Assembly: GCA_017403155.1 (NCBI GenBank)
Contig: JAFQOP010000018.1
Location: 1 to 39,778, forward strand
Direction of reading: 5' to 3'
DNA length: 39,778 nucleotides
From: Clostridia bacterium
GTDB taxonomy: Bacteria; Bacillota; Clostridia; Oscillospirales; CAG-272
The notes below the pieces were generated by a model, which saw only the letters and a list, made by a program, of their open reading frames with translations, did not search any database and was not told the DNA's origin. Shown piece by piece: positions 1 through 7,309 of the stretch. Position numbers and translations under genes: made by a program. The first letter of the stretch is position 1, and the number at the start of each line of letters is the position of its first letter.

Positions 1-83
1 CATCGGAAAATAAATTTTCCGAAAAATGTTATAATTGGTAATGTATTCAGCCCGAGCGATACTAATTGACCGGAGGGCGGAGT
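1..83 (+). rRNA. 23S ribosomal RNA, 3' end (partial)
   Basis: The first ~80 bases match the conserved 3' tail of bacterial 23S rRNA: the block GCGATACTAATTGACCGGAG corresponds to the GGTACTAATGAACCG / GAATACTAATCGATCGAGG tail of known 23S genes, preceded by the usual variable hairpin. The gene body lies left of the window. The exact 3' end (about 78-85) is inferred from family alignment by eye. Confidence 0.82.
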
Positions 84-221
84 ATGAATACTCGAACTGC
101 TTTTTGTGAATTGCAGTTCGGCAAAGCGCGAGAGCAAACAAATTCGTCGATTATACTAATTCGGTTTTCAATGCGTATTTTGTGCGCAAATAAGGTACGT
201 AAGTACCTTTTATTATACGGT
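84..221 (+). other. Spacer after 23S rRNA with hairpins, no 5S rRNA
   Basis: No 5S rRNA is recognisable; its conserved CCGAACACGGAAG-type core is absent. The stretch holds a stem-loop with arms CGAACTGC (93-100) and GCAGTTCG (113-120), and a second, AAGGTAC/GTACCTT around GTAA (192-209) followed by a short T-rich run. Either could be an rRNA-processing or termination structure. Confidence 0.5.
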
Positions 222-247
222 CTTGCCAAATGGCAAGGCTTTTTTTG
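222..247 (+). terminator. Rho-independent terminator of the rRNA operon
   Basis: Stem CTTGCCA / TGGCAAG with an AA loop (222-237), followed by GC and a T run to about 246. It lies after the 23S 3' end and before the next gene, so it probably ends rRNA transcription. Confidence 0.75.
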
Positions 248-311
248 GTTTTATGCGTCCCCTGATACAGAATTTACATTCGCGGATATGCGCGGAAAGG
301 AGAAAGAGAAA

Positions 312-848
312 ATGACAGACGAGATTATTGGCATGATAATTAGCATGGTCGGTATGGTAATTACCGTTATATCATTCCAAATAAAAAATAAGGCGCCCCT
401 CCTGCTTACGCAGAGCATAGGCTCCTTCTTCTTTCTTGTGTCTTATATATTTTCGGGCGGAGGTATTGCAATCTATGTAAATATCATATTCCTCGTTCGA
501 AACACCCTCTTTATGTTTATAGATTGCTCGCGCGGCAGCTTGAAATACATCGTGTGTGCCGCCTTGTGCGCGTCATATATTGCTACCTATACCTTGTACG
601 TTATCCTTGTGCCGGCAACGCTTGTGGAAAATCTTTGGCTCCTTCTGCCTGTTTTGGCAGCGCTGTTTGGCACGGTTGGTACCTCCTTTGAGAACGTTAA
701 CGTGTACAGAATGTGGAAGTATGGCGACTCGCTTTCCTGGCTTGCATTTAATTCGCATATCGGCTTTGGCGCTCTTGGCGGCATAATCGGCGAGGTTATC
801 AACCTTGCTTCAATCACCGTCGGTATAATCAGATACAGAAAAAAATAA
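312..848 (+). CDS. YgjV-like inner membrane protein
   Basis: A 178-residue polytopic membrane protein with about five or six hydrophobic segments over its whole length and a short basic C-terminus. The layout (an N-terminal segment of the type ISMVGMVITVISFQIKNK, then VNVYRMWKYGDSL before the last helices) fits the Imp-YgjV family of small inner membrane proteins, whose biochemical role is unknown. The ATG at 312 is chosen because a good site, AAAGGAGAAAG, sits just upstream; the same frame opens at 66, but that part overlaps rRNA spacer and terminator. It stands alone between the rRNA terminator and its own terminator at 850-882. Family call moderately sure; function unknown. Confidence 0.75.
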   Translation: MTDEIIGMIISMVGMVITVISFQIKNKAPLLLTQSIGSFFFLVSYIFSGGGIAIYVNIIFLVRNTLFMFIDCSRGSLKYIVCAALCASYIATYTLYVILVPATLVENLWLLLPVLAALFGTVGTSFENVNVYRMWKYGDSLSWLAFNSHIGFGALGGIIGEVINLASITVGIIRYRKK

Positions 849-849
849 A

Positions 850-883
850 AAGGCAGAGATTTTAGCATTCTCTGCCTTTTTTG
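850..883 (+). terminator. Terminator after YgjV-like gene
   Basis: AGGCAGAGA (851-859) pairs with TCTCTGCCT (870-878), followed by a run of Ts. It starts at the stop codon of the YgjV-like gene, and the mirror A run lets it also serve the LUD gene from the other side. Confidence 0.85.
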
Positions 884-905
884 TGCTTGGTGTAAGGTGG
901 TGCAA

Positions 906-1511
906 TCAATAACCAAGCTCCTCGTTTATGAGTATGATTTCATAGTCCATGCCGCGGGGCTTTGTCCAGAATACCGTCAGCGCGCGGCAAATTCTGTCGG
1001 GGCTGTTGCAGTTGTAGCAGCGGTCGCCCTTTATAGCGCAGGGGGTCTTTTTGTTGAGCCTCTTGGCGTTCTTGGGTGCTGCAACGTTGCGCGCGCGGTA
1101 GAGCGCGGCATCAAAGCTCTCTGCGAGCTTGTTCTTGCCTATAATAAGATATGCCTTTTTTGCACCGTGGAGAGTGGCGGAGATGCGGTTGCATCTGCCG
1201 TCGATGTTGATTATCTCGCCATTCTCGGACAGCGCGTTTACACTCGATATGTATATTTCGGCACCGTTTGCCTTCGCTATCGTCTCGTCTGCGGTCATAT
1301 CCTCACCGGGGTAGAGGTGCCACGCGACGTCGTTGTTCTCACGAAGCCTTTCGAAAAGCCCCATCTCCTTCACCGTCATCGAGCCGCCGATGCCGACCGT
1401 TTTGCCCGAAAGGGAGGTGGCGAGATATTCGGTCGCATCCTTTGCACTCTCAAATACCGACACGGTGTAGCCGAGGGATATAAGTCGCTTCTTTACCTTT
1501 TCAAAGCTCAT
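906..1511 (-). CDS. LUD-domain protein (lactate utilization / LutC-YkgG-like)
   Basis: 201 residues. The N-terminal part, with GKTVGIGGSMTVKEMGL near residues 37-53, and the middle (ADETIAKANGAEIYISS) are typical of the LUD (former DUF162) fold found in LutB/LutC-type proteins. The C-terminus carries four cysteines (C158, C165, C168, C175; pattern C-x6-C-x2-C-x6-C followed by R), usual for stand-alone clostridial LUD proteins and possibly metal-binding. The LUD family is linked to lactate oxidation in Bacillus, but no LutA/LutB partner is present, so a direct role in lactate use is not supported. The ATG at 1511 has AAGGAG upstream. It follows the YegP-like gene by 11 bases and is presumably co-transcribed. 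Confidence 0.85.
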   Translation of the reverse strand: MSFEKVKKRLISLGYTVSVFESAKDATEYLATSLSGKTVGIGGSMTVKEMGLFERLRENNDVAWHLYPGEDMTADETIAKANGAEIYISSVNALSENGEIINIDGRCNRISATLHGAKKAYLIIGKNKLAESFDAALYRARNVAAPKNAKRLNKKTPCAIKGDRCYNCNSPDRICRALTVFWTKPRGMDYEIILINEELGY

Positions 1512-1522
1512 ATTTTTTCTCC

Positions 1523-2146
1523 TTACTTCAGATAGCTCTTGTCGATCCTCGCACTCTTGCAATGCTTGATAACGCTTTCGATTCCGCTCTTGCAGGTCGA
1601 CTTCTGCGTATAGCCCTGCGAGCGGAGAATGGTTGTGCCGTTGCTCGCACGAAGGCGGAAGCGGAACTTGCCCTCTCGGTCTATGTATATCTCCCACTTG
1701 GGGAAGGAGCGGCGCTCGTATGCCTTGAGCGTCTGGTCCTCAAGCTCTGCCAAGGGCGCATTCGTTATGACACTACCGATACCCGATAGGGCATTCTGTG
1801 CCGAGGAGTAAACGCGAGAGGTGGCAACGGTCATTTTGTTCGCCGCGATGAGGTTGAATACGTAGCGGCCATCCCTCGAGCGCTTGACGTCAAAGGCACC
1901 GGAAAAGCCCTTTAGCCTTACCGATTTTGCCTCCTTGTCAGAGGCGATTTTCTCGGCTGCCTCGACCTCCTCGGCGCTACTCTCTTCGATAATATCAACA
2001 ATCTCTATCTGCTCTTCTGCCGTAGATTTTGCGCTGGAATTCTTTTTTCTTTCTCTTTTTGGGCGCTCCTCGCAGAAGTGCCTCTGCTGAGGGGCAGCCT
2101 CGCTGTCCTTCTTCTTTTTTCTCTTAAACCATGAGAACAAGCCCAT
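1523..2146 (-). CDS. Tandem YegP/UPF0339 (DUF1508) protein
   Basis: 207 residues. The first ~75 are charged and low-complexity (MGLFSWFKRKKKK, then Glu/Lys-rich), probably a flexible tether. Two DUF1508 units follow: residues ~78-130 (GAFDVKRSRDGRYVFNLIAA with a SRVYSS block) and ~145-200 (WEIYIDREGKFRFRLRASNG with a SQGYTQK block). Each has the family signature of a beta strand, D-G-x-a-x-F-x-L-x-A-x-N-G, then S-x-x-Y. The family function is unknown. The start has GGAGGT upstream. It is first in a two-gene unit with the LUD gene. Confidence 0.85.
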   Translation of the reverse strand: MGLFSWFKRKKKKDSEAAPQQRHFCEERPKRERKKNSSAKSTAEEQIEIVDIIEESSAEEVEAAEKIASDKEAKSVRLKGFSGAFDVKRSRDGRYVFNLIAANKMTVATSRVYSSAQNALSGIGSVITNAPLAELEDQTLKAYERRSFPKWEIYIDREGKFRFRLRASNGTTILRSQGYTQKSTCKSGIESVIKHCKSARIDKSYLK

Positions 2147-2184
2147 TGTATTACCTCCGCCGTCACAGTGTCTTCAGTGCCTTA

Positions 2185-2213
2185 ATTATAGCATATTTTG
2201 TGATGCTTGTAAA
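2185..2213 (-). promoter_or_regulatory. Sigma-A promoter of YegP-LUD operon
   Basis: On the minus strand TTTACA (2208-2213), 17-bp spacer, TATAAT (2185-2190), about 40 bases upstream of the YegP-like start. Confidence 0.8.
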
Positions 2214-2217
2214 TATA

Positions 2218-2242
2218 CAAGATAGCAAAATCTTGGCGAAAA
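2218..2242 (-). terminator. Weak stem-loop after tepA
   Basis: CAAGAT (2218-2223) pairs with ATCTTG (2230-2235), close behind the tepA-like stop. The T-rich stretch that follows on the minus strand overlaps the next promoter. A possible weak terminator. Confidence 0.35.
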
Positions 2243-2272
2243 GAGTTGTTCCTTTTTTTATAAAATAGTCCT

Positions 2273-2944
2273 TCATTTTTTCTTTTCCGTCATTTCCTTG
2301 AGATACGCGAGAGCCTCCTTGATGCCGCCCACCTCGTCGATAAGACCGCACCTCACCGCCTCAAAGCCGTCGAGGATAGATCCGATGTCGTTAACGAGCA
2401 TGTCGGTGCGCGCTATAATCCTGCGCAGATAATCCTCGTCAATATTCGAGTGCCCGACAACAAAGCGGATAATTCTGTCCTGCATTTTCTCCAGGTAGTC
2501 GAATGCCTGCGGCACACCCAGCACAAGTCCCGACGTCCTCACAGGGTGCACCGTCATAGTCGCGCTCGGCACGATGAAGGAGCGATCTGCGCTGACCGCC
2601 AGAGGTACGCCTATGGAGTGACCTCCACCGAGCACAATCGAGGCGGTAGGCTTCTCGAGGCTGGCAATGAGCTCCGCTATCGCGAGCCCTGCCTCCACGT
2701 CCCCCCCAAGAGTGTTGATAATTATGAGAATCCCGTCGACTCTGTCGTCCTCCTCGAGGGCTACGAGCAGGGGAAGAATGTGGTCGTATTTCGTCGCCTT
2801 CTGACTCTGCTCAAGGGCAAAGTGTCCCTCTATCTGACCGATAATGGATAAGCAGTAGTAGGTGCCGCTCTCTCCGTCCAGCTTAACACTGCCGCAGCTT
2901 TCTATCCCCTCGAGAGCATCCTCTTTATCCTTTTTCTTTTCCAT
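2273..2944 (-). CDS. tepA: TepA/ClpP-family serine protease
   Basis: 223 residues, a ClpP/crotonase-fold peptidase like Bacillus TepA (YmfB). The nucleophile elbow GGGHSIG puts the catalytic serine at residue 110, the histidine is in ATMTVHP at about 133, and the oxyanion segment is NTLGGDVEAG (77-86). The last third (DYLEKMQDRIIRFVVGHS...) follows TepA rather than true ClpP. Family members are cytoplasmic peptidases; Bacillus TepA was linked to pre-protein or spore-protein turnover. There is no signal peptide. The gene is divergent from the pduL operon, and an ATG with GGAGG just upstream sets the start at 2944. Confidence 0.88.
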   Translation of the reverse strand: MEKKKDKEDALEGIESCGSVKLDGESGTYYCLSIIGQIEGHFALEQSQKATKYDHILPLLVALEEDDRVDGILIIINTLGGDVEAGLAIAELIASLEKPTASIVLGGGHSIGVPLAVSADRSFIVPSATMTVHPVRTSGLVLGVPQAFDYLEKMQDRIIRFVVGHSNIDEDYLRRIIARTDMLVNDIGSILDGFEAVRCGLIDEVGGIKEALAYLKEMTEKKK

Positions 2945-3022
2945 AATATCCTCCCATTGCCACCTGTTGCGTTATTTTTCACGCTTTTTGCTATTTTCCG
3001 CAATAATATTTTAAATTATACA

Positions 3023-3051
3023 TTGATTTTCACGCAAAGTTATGCTACAAT
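3023..3051 (+). promoter_or_regulatory. Sigma-A promoter of pduL operon
   Basis: TTGATT (3023-3028), 17-bp spacer, TACAAT (3046-3051), about 45 bases before the pduL start, in an AT-rich divergent region. Confidence 0.75.
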
Positions 3052-3096
3052 ATATAAGGTTAAATTTTTATCAAATTCAAAAAGGAGTAATCCAAA

Positions 3097-3669
3097 ATGA
3101 AAGAAGTTCTTGTTGAAACGTCTGCAAGACACGTTCACGTGTCCCGTGAGGATCTCGACGTCCTCTTCGGAAAGGGCTATGAGCTCACCAATATCAAGGA
3201 TCTTTCTCAGCCCGGTCAGTTTGCCTGCGCAGAGAAGGTGCTTGTAGTTGGCCCCAAGGGTACCCTCAAGGCATCCATCCTCGGTCCCACCCGTCCTGCC
3301 AGCCAGGTTGAGATTTCTCTCACCGACGCGCGCACCATCGGTGTAAAGGCTCCCATCCGTGAGAGCGGCGACGTAGCGGGCAGCGCACCCTGCAAGCTCG
3401 TTAATCCCGAGACCGGTGCTGAGGTTGAGCTTAAAGAGGGCGTTATCGTAGCAAAGCGCCACATTCACCTCACCCCCGCGGCAGCTGCTGAGATGGGTGT
3501 TGCTGATAAGCAGATTGTTTCCGTAGAGATAAAGAGCGAGCGTACCACCGTTTTCGGTGACGTAGTCGTAAGAGTAAGCGAGAAGTTTGCTCCCGCTATG
3601 CACATCGATACCGACGAGTCCAACGCGGCTTGCGCATTCGGTACCGTTATGGGCACCGTAATTGTTTAA
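3097..3669 (+). CDS. pduL: Phosphate propanoyl/acetyltransferase, PduL type
   Basis: 190 residues, the usual PduL length. It moves an acyl group between CoA and phosphate (propionyl- or acetyl-CoA to acyl-phosphate), the step before ATP formation by acetate/propionate kinase. The three zinc/active-site blocks of the tandem beta-barrel fold are present: SARHVHVS (H12, H14), AKRHIHLT (H122, H124) and MHIDTDESNAA (H169, E174). No N-terminal encapsulation peptide is visible (the N-terminus is MKEVLVETSARH) and no microcompartment shell gene is near, so it is probably a cytosolic Pta replacement. RBS AAAAGGAG. First gene of the unit with the NifU-like and GGGtGRT genes (34-base gap). Strong codon bias suggests high expression. 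Confidence 0.93.
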   Translation: MKEVLVETSARHVHVSREDLDVLFGKGYELTNIKDLSQPGQFACAEKVLVVGPKGTLKASILGPTRPASQVEISLTDARTIGVKAPIRESGDVAGSAPCKLVNPETGAEVELKEGVIVAKRHIHLTPAAAAEMGVADKQIVSVEIKSERTTVFGDVVVRVSEKFAPAMHIDTDESNAACAFGTVMGTVIV

Positions 3670-3703
3670 TTCCAGGGCAAAAAATACATAAGGAGATAAA
3701 ACT

Positions 3704-4420
3704 ATGAGCAAAGTAAGTGAAATGCCTTACGCACAGAGCCTCGAGGTCGAGCATATGTGTAAGGTAACCAAGGGCTGCGATCATGGCCCCGCTCCCATTC
3801 CCGAAGAGGGCAAGTGGGTTCAGGCAAAACAGATCACCGATATTTCCGCATACACCCACGGTGTGGGCTGGTGTGCACCCCAGCAGGGAGCTTGTAAGCT
3901 CTCCCTCAACGTAAAGAACGGTATCATCGAGGAGGCTCTCGTTGAGACCATCGGTTGCTCGGGTATGACCCACTCCGCAGCTATGGCTGCTGAAATCCTT
4001 CCCGGCAAGACCCTCCTTGAGGCTCTTAACACCGACCTCGTTTGTGATGCTATCAACACCGCTATGCGTGAGCTGTTCCTTCAGATCGTATACGGCCGCA
4101 GCCAGTCTGCCTTCTCCGAGGGCGGTCTCGTTATCGGCGCAGGCATGGAGGACCTCGGCAAGGGCGAGCGCTCGATGGTTGGTACCATGTACGGTACCAA
4201 GGAGAAGGGCGTAAGATACCTCGAGATGACCGAGGGCTACTGCACCAGAATGGCTCTTGACGAAAACAACGAGGTTATCGGATACGAGTTCGTTTCTCTC
4301 GGCAAGATGACCGACTTCATCAAGAAGGGTATGGAGCCCAACGAGGCATACGAGAAGTCCAAGGGCACGTACGGCAGATTCAATGACGCTGCTAAGTACA
4401 TCGACCCCCGTAAGGACTGA
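3704..4420 (+). CDS. NifU-like iron-sulfur scaffold partner of GGGtGRT protein
   Basis: 238 residues. The stretch from ~50 to ~125 resembles a NifU/IscU N-terminal fold: conserved cysteines at 57 and 64 (GWCAPQQGAC), 85 (ETIGCSGMTHSAA) and 114 (DLVCDAINTAMREL). It belongs to the clostridial 'iron-sulfur cluster assembly scaffold' family nearly always found immediately before a GGGtGRT gene, as here (16-base gap). The C-terminal ~100 residues, including GLVIGAGMEDLGKGERSMVG and a final YGRFNDAAKYIDPRKD, are family-specific. Cluster scaffolding is inferred from family naming; no experimental role is known to me. RBS AAGGAG; strongly biased codons like both neighbours. Confidence 0.88.
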   Translation: MSKVSEMPYAQSLEVEHMCKVTKGCDHGPAPIPEEGKWVQAKQITDISAYTHGVGWCAPQQGACKLSLNVKNGIIEEALVETIGCSGMTHSAAMAAEILPGKTLLEALNTDLVCDAINTAMRELFLQIVYGRSQSAFSEGGLVIGAGMEDLGKGERSMVGTMYGTKEKGVRYLEMTEGYCTRMALDENNEVIGYEFVSLGKMTDFIKKGMEPNEAYEKSKGTYGRFNDAAKYIDPRKD

Positions 4421-4436
4421 TAGGAGGTAATGTGTA

Positions 4437-5435
4437 ATGGCAAAGTTTGAAGGTTACGAAAGACGCGAGGCGAAGATCCTCGCTGCTCTTAAGGAATACG
4501 GTATCAGCTCCATCGACGAGTGTAAGGAGATCTGCGATGCATACGGCATCGACCCCTACAAGATCGTTGAGGAGACCCAGCCCATCTGCTTCGAGAATGC
4601 AAAGTGGGCATACGTTGTAGGCGCCGCAATCGCAATTAAGAAGGGCTGCAAGAAGGCATCCGAGGCTGCTGCCGCTATCGGTATCGGTCTTCAGGCATTC
4701 TGTATCCCCGGCTCCGTTGCAGAGAACCGCAAGGTTGGTCTCGGCCACGGCAACCTCGGCGCAATGCTCCTCTCCGACGAGACCGAGTGCTTCTGCTTCC
4801 TCGCAGGCCACGAGTCCTTCGCAGCAGCAGAGGGCGCAATCAAGATCGCTCTTAACGCAAACAAGGTTAGAAACAACCCCCTCCGCGTTATCCTTAACGG
4901 TCTTGGCAAGGATGCGGCATACATAATCTCCCGCATAAACGGCTTTACCTATGTAAAGACCGAGTTCGATCCCTATACCGAAGAGGTTAAGGTTATCTCC
5001 GAGACTCCCTTCTCCAAGGGCCCCCGCGCAGCAGTTAAGTGCTACGGCTCGGACAACGTTCCCGAGGGTGTTGCAATCATGAGACTCGAGAACGTAGGCG
5101 TTTCCATCACCGGTAACTCCACCAACCCCACAAGATTCCAGCATCCCGTTGCAGGCACCTACAAGAAGTGGTGCAACGAGAACGGTGTTAAGTACTTCTC
5201 CGTTGCTTCGGGCGGTGGCACGGGCAGAACCCTCCACCCCGATAACATGGCTGCAGGTCCCGCATCCTACGGTATGACCGACACCATGGGTCGTATGCAC
5301 TCCGACGCGCAGTTCGCAGGCTCCTCCTCCGTTCCCGCTCACGTAGAGATGATGGGTCTTATCGGCGCTGGTAACAATCCGATGGTAGGAATGACGGTAG
5401 CAGTTGCCGTTGCCATAGAGGAAGCGAGCAAATAA
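4437..5435 (+). CDS. GGGtGRT family protein
   Basis: 332 residues. Carries the family name-giving motif GGGTGRT at residues 259-265, followed by LHPDNMAAGPASYG. The family is widespread in Clostridia and other anaerobes and is of unknown function; pairing with the NifU-like scaffold suggests an iron-sulfur or metal-dependent role, which is inference. Cysteines at 29, 33, 51, 71, 89, 118 and 120 could bind a cluster. RBS TAGGAGGT. The last 24 codons (5364-5435, encoding ...MTVAVAVAIEEASK) reappear, with mostly synonymous changes and one stop, at 7118-7189; see that feature. The hairpin array begins right after the stop codon. Confidence 0.92.
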   Translation: MAKFEGYERREAKILAALKEYGISSIDECKEICDAYGIDPYKIVEETQPICFENAKWAYVVGAAIAIKKGCKKASEAAAAIGIGLQAFCIPGSVAENRKVGLGHGNLGAMLLSDETECFCFLAGHESFAAAEGAIKIALNANKVRNNPLRVILNGLGKDAAYIISRINGFTYVKTEFDPYTEEVKVISETPFSKGPRAAVKCYGSDNVPEGVAIMRLENVGVSITGNSTNPTRFQHPVAGTYKKWCNENGVKYFSVASGGGTGRTLHPDNMAAGPASYGMTDTMGRMHSDAQFAGSSSVPAHVEMMGLIGAGNNPMVGMTVAVAVAIEEASK

Positions 5436-5686
5436 GATTTGCCGCTTCGGCAACTGCAATGAAATTTGCCCGATAAATCGGTCAAATGAAATACGCTAAA
5501 GCGAATGAAATGTTTGCTTGGCAAACGTGAAATGAGCCGCAATTTTCGAATTGCGGCTCATAAGTATCATAGGGCAAATTTCATTTCAACGATGCCGTAG
5601 GCATCATTTCATGAAGCACTTGTGCTTCATTTCATGTTATGTGCGAAGCAACACAACATTTCATGACGGCTTGTCCGTCATTTCAT
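5436..5686. repeat. Array of nine variable hairpins spaced by ATGAAAT / ATTTCAT
   Basis: Small palindromes follow one another with a constant heptamer between them. Left half: hairpins 5439-5453, 5466-5485, 5494-5503 and 5512-5526, followed by ATGAAAT (5459, 5486, 5505) and GTGAAAT (5527). Centre: an 11-bp-arm palindrome with TTCG loop at 5534-5559. Right half: ATTTCAT at 5578, 5606, 5629, 5658 and 5680, with hairpins 5591-5605, 5613-5628, 5636-5657 and 5665-5679. The heptamer flips to its reverse complement across the centre, so the array is a mirror image at spacer level while stem sequences differ. It fills the space between the convergent GGGtGRT and hydrolase genes and may act as a bidirectional terminator or be a repeat element. 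Confidence 0.85.
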
Positions 5687-5713
5687 TAAAATTGTAACAT
5701 TCAAATGAATTTT

Positions 5714-6700
5714 TTATTGCATAAATCTGTCAATATAATCGTATGCAAACTCACGCACCGAGTCGACGGTATCGTGACCGTCGCCGTGAATATAGAAGCA
5801 AAGGCGCTCGGGATGTTCAAGCAAGGCGTAAACCTTGTGTGCACTGAATACGCAATCATAGACTACAGTGGTATAGGGGTTATACTTATCGTTGAAGGGC
5901 TCAAGCAACAGTAGAGCACGCGGTGCGCAAAGTCCGAGCATTTCGTTTAACTCCCAGGGGGACTTGCCGTTTTTCTCAAGCATACGAGCCTCGTGAGGAT
6001 GAATTGGATGCTCTGTATGAACGAGTCTGTAAGCGTTGGTAGCGTGCGGGGAGATGCCGGTGGAGGGAACGGCGACGCGGATTCGTTCATCCATACCGGC
6101 GAGGTAGAGTGCCGCCTGACCGCCGAGTGAGTTGCCGATAGCACCGTAGCCGTCGTGCTTAACGTAATCAAGCGCATCCAGAACGTCGACGGCTCTCATA
6201 TGACCGAGCACACGGCGTCCGGTCAGCGACCAGTCGGGATAGTTCTTATAAAAGTCGGCAAAACGCGCCTTTCCTTCTTTGGTTTCCATATCTTCTCCGA
6301 AGCCAAATTGGTCGGGGGATATAGTGACATATCCACGCTTAGCAAGCTCGGTGGCATAGGCGCGGTGCGGAGTGTTTACAGGGTCCATAACACCGTATTT
6401 TCCGACTTCGTGATTCGTACCGTGAATGGTAACAACAGCAGGAGCACTTCCTGTCTTTTCAAGCCCTTTGGGAAGAATTATGACAGCGTAATCCCATTCA
6501 TCAGCGAATACGTGATAACGGATGCGAATATGGGTAAAACCGTACTCTTCGTAACGCCCGAGCTCCTCAAAATTCGCCTTTTGCGCTGCGAGCGGCACGG
6601 GACAAGCGCCGAGATTTTCACAAATGCGCGACTTAATCCTCTCTCGTATCGCTTCCCATTCTTCCTTTTTTGTATCTTTTAAAATCAGGTCATTAATCAT
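5714..6700 (-). CDS. Alpha/beta hydrolase (dienelactone-hydrolase / acetyl-xylan-esterase-like)
   Basis: 328 residues, no signal peptide. The nucleophile elbow is AIGNSLGGQAA (Ser191, GxSxGG type), the oxyanion strand VVTIHGTNHEVG (~89-100), the acid probably Asp in LLLLEPFNDKYNP and the histidine in IHGDGHDT near 310, giving a complete Ser-Asp-His triad. It resembles carbohydrate-associated esterases of the prolyl-oligopeptidase/DLH group; the substrate is unknown, and deacylation of oligosaccharides is only suggested by glycosidases elsewhere in the window. It has its own promoter and sits between the two copies of the GGGtGRT 3' end, so it may have arrived with an insertion. RBS is modest (GAAAGGAT). 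Confidence 0.8.
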   Translation of the reverse strand: MINDLILKDTKKEEWEAIRERIKSRICENLGACPVPLAAQKANFEELGRYEEYGFTHIRIRYHVFADEWDYAVIILPKGLEKTGSAPAVVTIHGTNHEVGKYGVMDPVNTPHRAYATELAKRGYVTISPDQFGFGEDMETKEGKARFADFYKNYPDWSLTGRRVLGHMRAVDVLDALDYVKHDGYGAIGNSLGGQAALYLAGMDERIRVAVPSTGISPHATNAYRLVHTEHPIHPHEARMLEKNGKSPWELNEMLGLCAPRALLLLEPFNDKYNPYTTVVYDCVFSAHKVYALLEHPERLCFYIHGDGHDTVDSVREFAYDYIDRFMQ

Positions 6701-6734
6701 AACGTGATTATCCTTTCGTTTTTGCGACGTCTAA

Positions 6735-6763
6735 ATTATATCACGCACACTCCGCGATGTCAA
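6735..6763 (-). promoter_or_regulatory. Sigma-A promoter of the hydrolase gene
   Basis: Minus strand TTGACA (6758-6763), 17-bp spacer, TATAAT (6735-6740), about 35 bases before the ATG; a consensus promoter. Confidence 0.85.
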
Positions 6764-7117
6764 GCAATCCGTAAAAAACAAAGATTGATTACATAATTAT
6801 ATGAAATAAGTGAGTAGTTGATGGTTTCGCACATGGAAATCACTTTAAAATCCGGTTACGAAAATTCAATAACGAAAAGTTCGATTACATCTTGGATAAT
6901 GATGCTTGCATCAAAAAGGGCTTTGTATTTTTAGCTATTCTGAATTACTCAGAGGCGTTGAAATGATTGGGCTTATATTCCCGACGAGCCACGCCTCTGC
7001 GCTACGCTTGATGCTTTGTGCTTCGCACCTTGTTGTGTTTCACGCAACGCTCGTGGAGCAATCTTCGCAGACTCGCTTACAAGCAGGGCTTGCAGATTCG
7101 CTCTGCGTCGATTATCC
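6764..7117. other. Non-coding or decayed stretch
   Basis: No convincing gene. The only open frame (plus strand, 6906-7145) lacks a ribosome binding site and has no recognisable protein. The right part (about 6960-7117) has coding-like base composition and may be decayed gene sequence, but I recognise nothing in it. Confidence 0.5.
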
Positions 7118-7189
7118 GGCGCAGGTAACAACCCTTAGGTTTTAATGACTGTTGCAGTTGCTGTTGCTATCGAAGAAGCAAGCAAGTAA
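7118..7189 (+). pseudogene. Orphan 3' fragment of a GGGtGRT gene (24 codons)
   Basis: These 72 bases read GAGNNP-stop-VLMTVAVAVAIEEASK-stop and align without gaps to 5364-5435, the end of the intact GGGtGRT gene. By my count 56 of 72 bases agree. Twelve of the 16 differences are at third codon positions; the other four lie in a Met codon turned TAG and a Gly codon turned TTA. The pattern means both copies diverged under coding constraint before this one decayed. It is either the original gene end displaced by an insertion that supplied a substitute end, or the remnant of a second gene copy. Confidence 0.85.
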
Positions 7190-7309
7190 TTGAACAAAAA
7201 GCGTGATTTTATCAAGTAAATAGCAAGTTTTTATCAACTTTGAAATAAATTTTGATAAACTCTCTAACAACTTGAAATCATCTTTTTACAAATTCCTATA
7301 AAAAAAGAG

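Noticed and set aside
84-221. 5S rRNA
   Set aside because: Looked for the conserved CCGAACACGGAAG-type core and a ~117-base fold; neither is present.
66-311. N-terminal extension of the YgjV-like gene
   Set aside because: It would cover rRNA spacer and two hairpins; the ATG at 312 has the ribosome binding site and starts the membrane domain.
4392-5459. 355-aa antisense ORF opposite the GGGtGRT gene
   Set aside because: Shadow of a strongly codon-biased gene; Cys/Gly/Leu/Val-rich with no family features and no ribosome binding site.
5436-5686. CRISPR array
   Set aside because: The repeated word is only 7 bases, the units between are palindromes of uneven length, the word flips strand at the centre, and no cas genes are near.
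6906-7145. 79-aa ORF on the plus strand
   Set aside because: No RBS, no family resemblance, and it runs into the GGGtGRT fragment in another frame.
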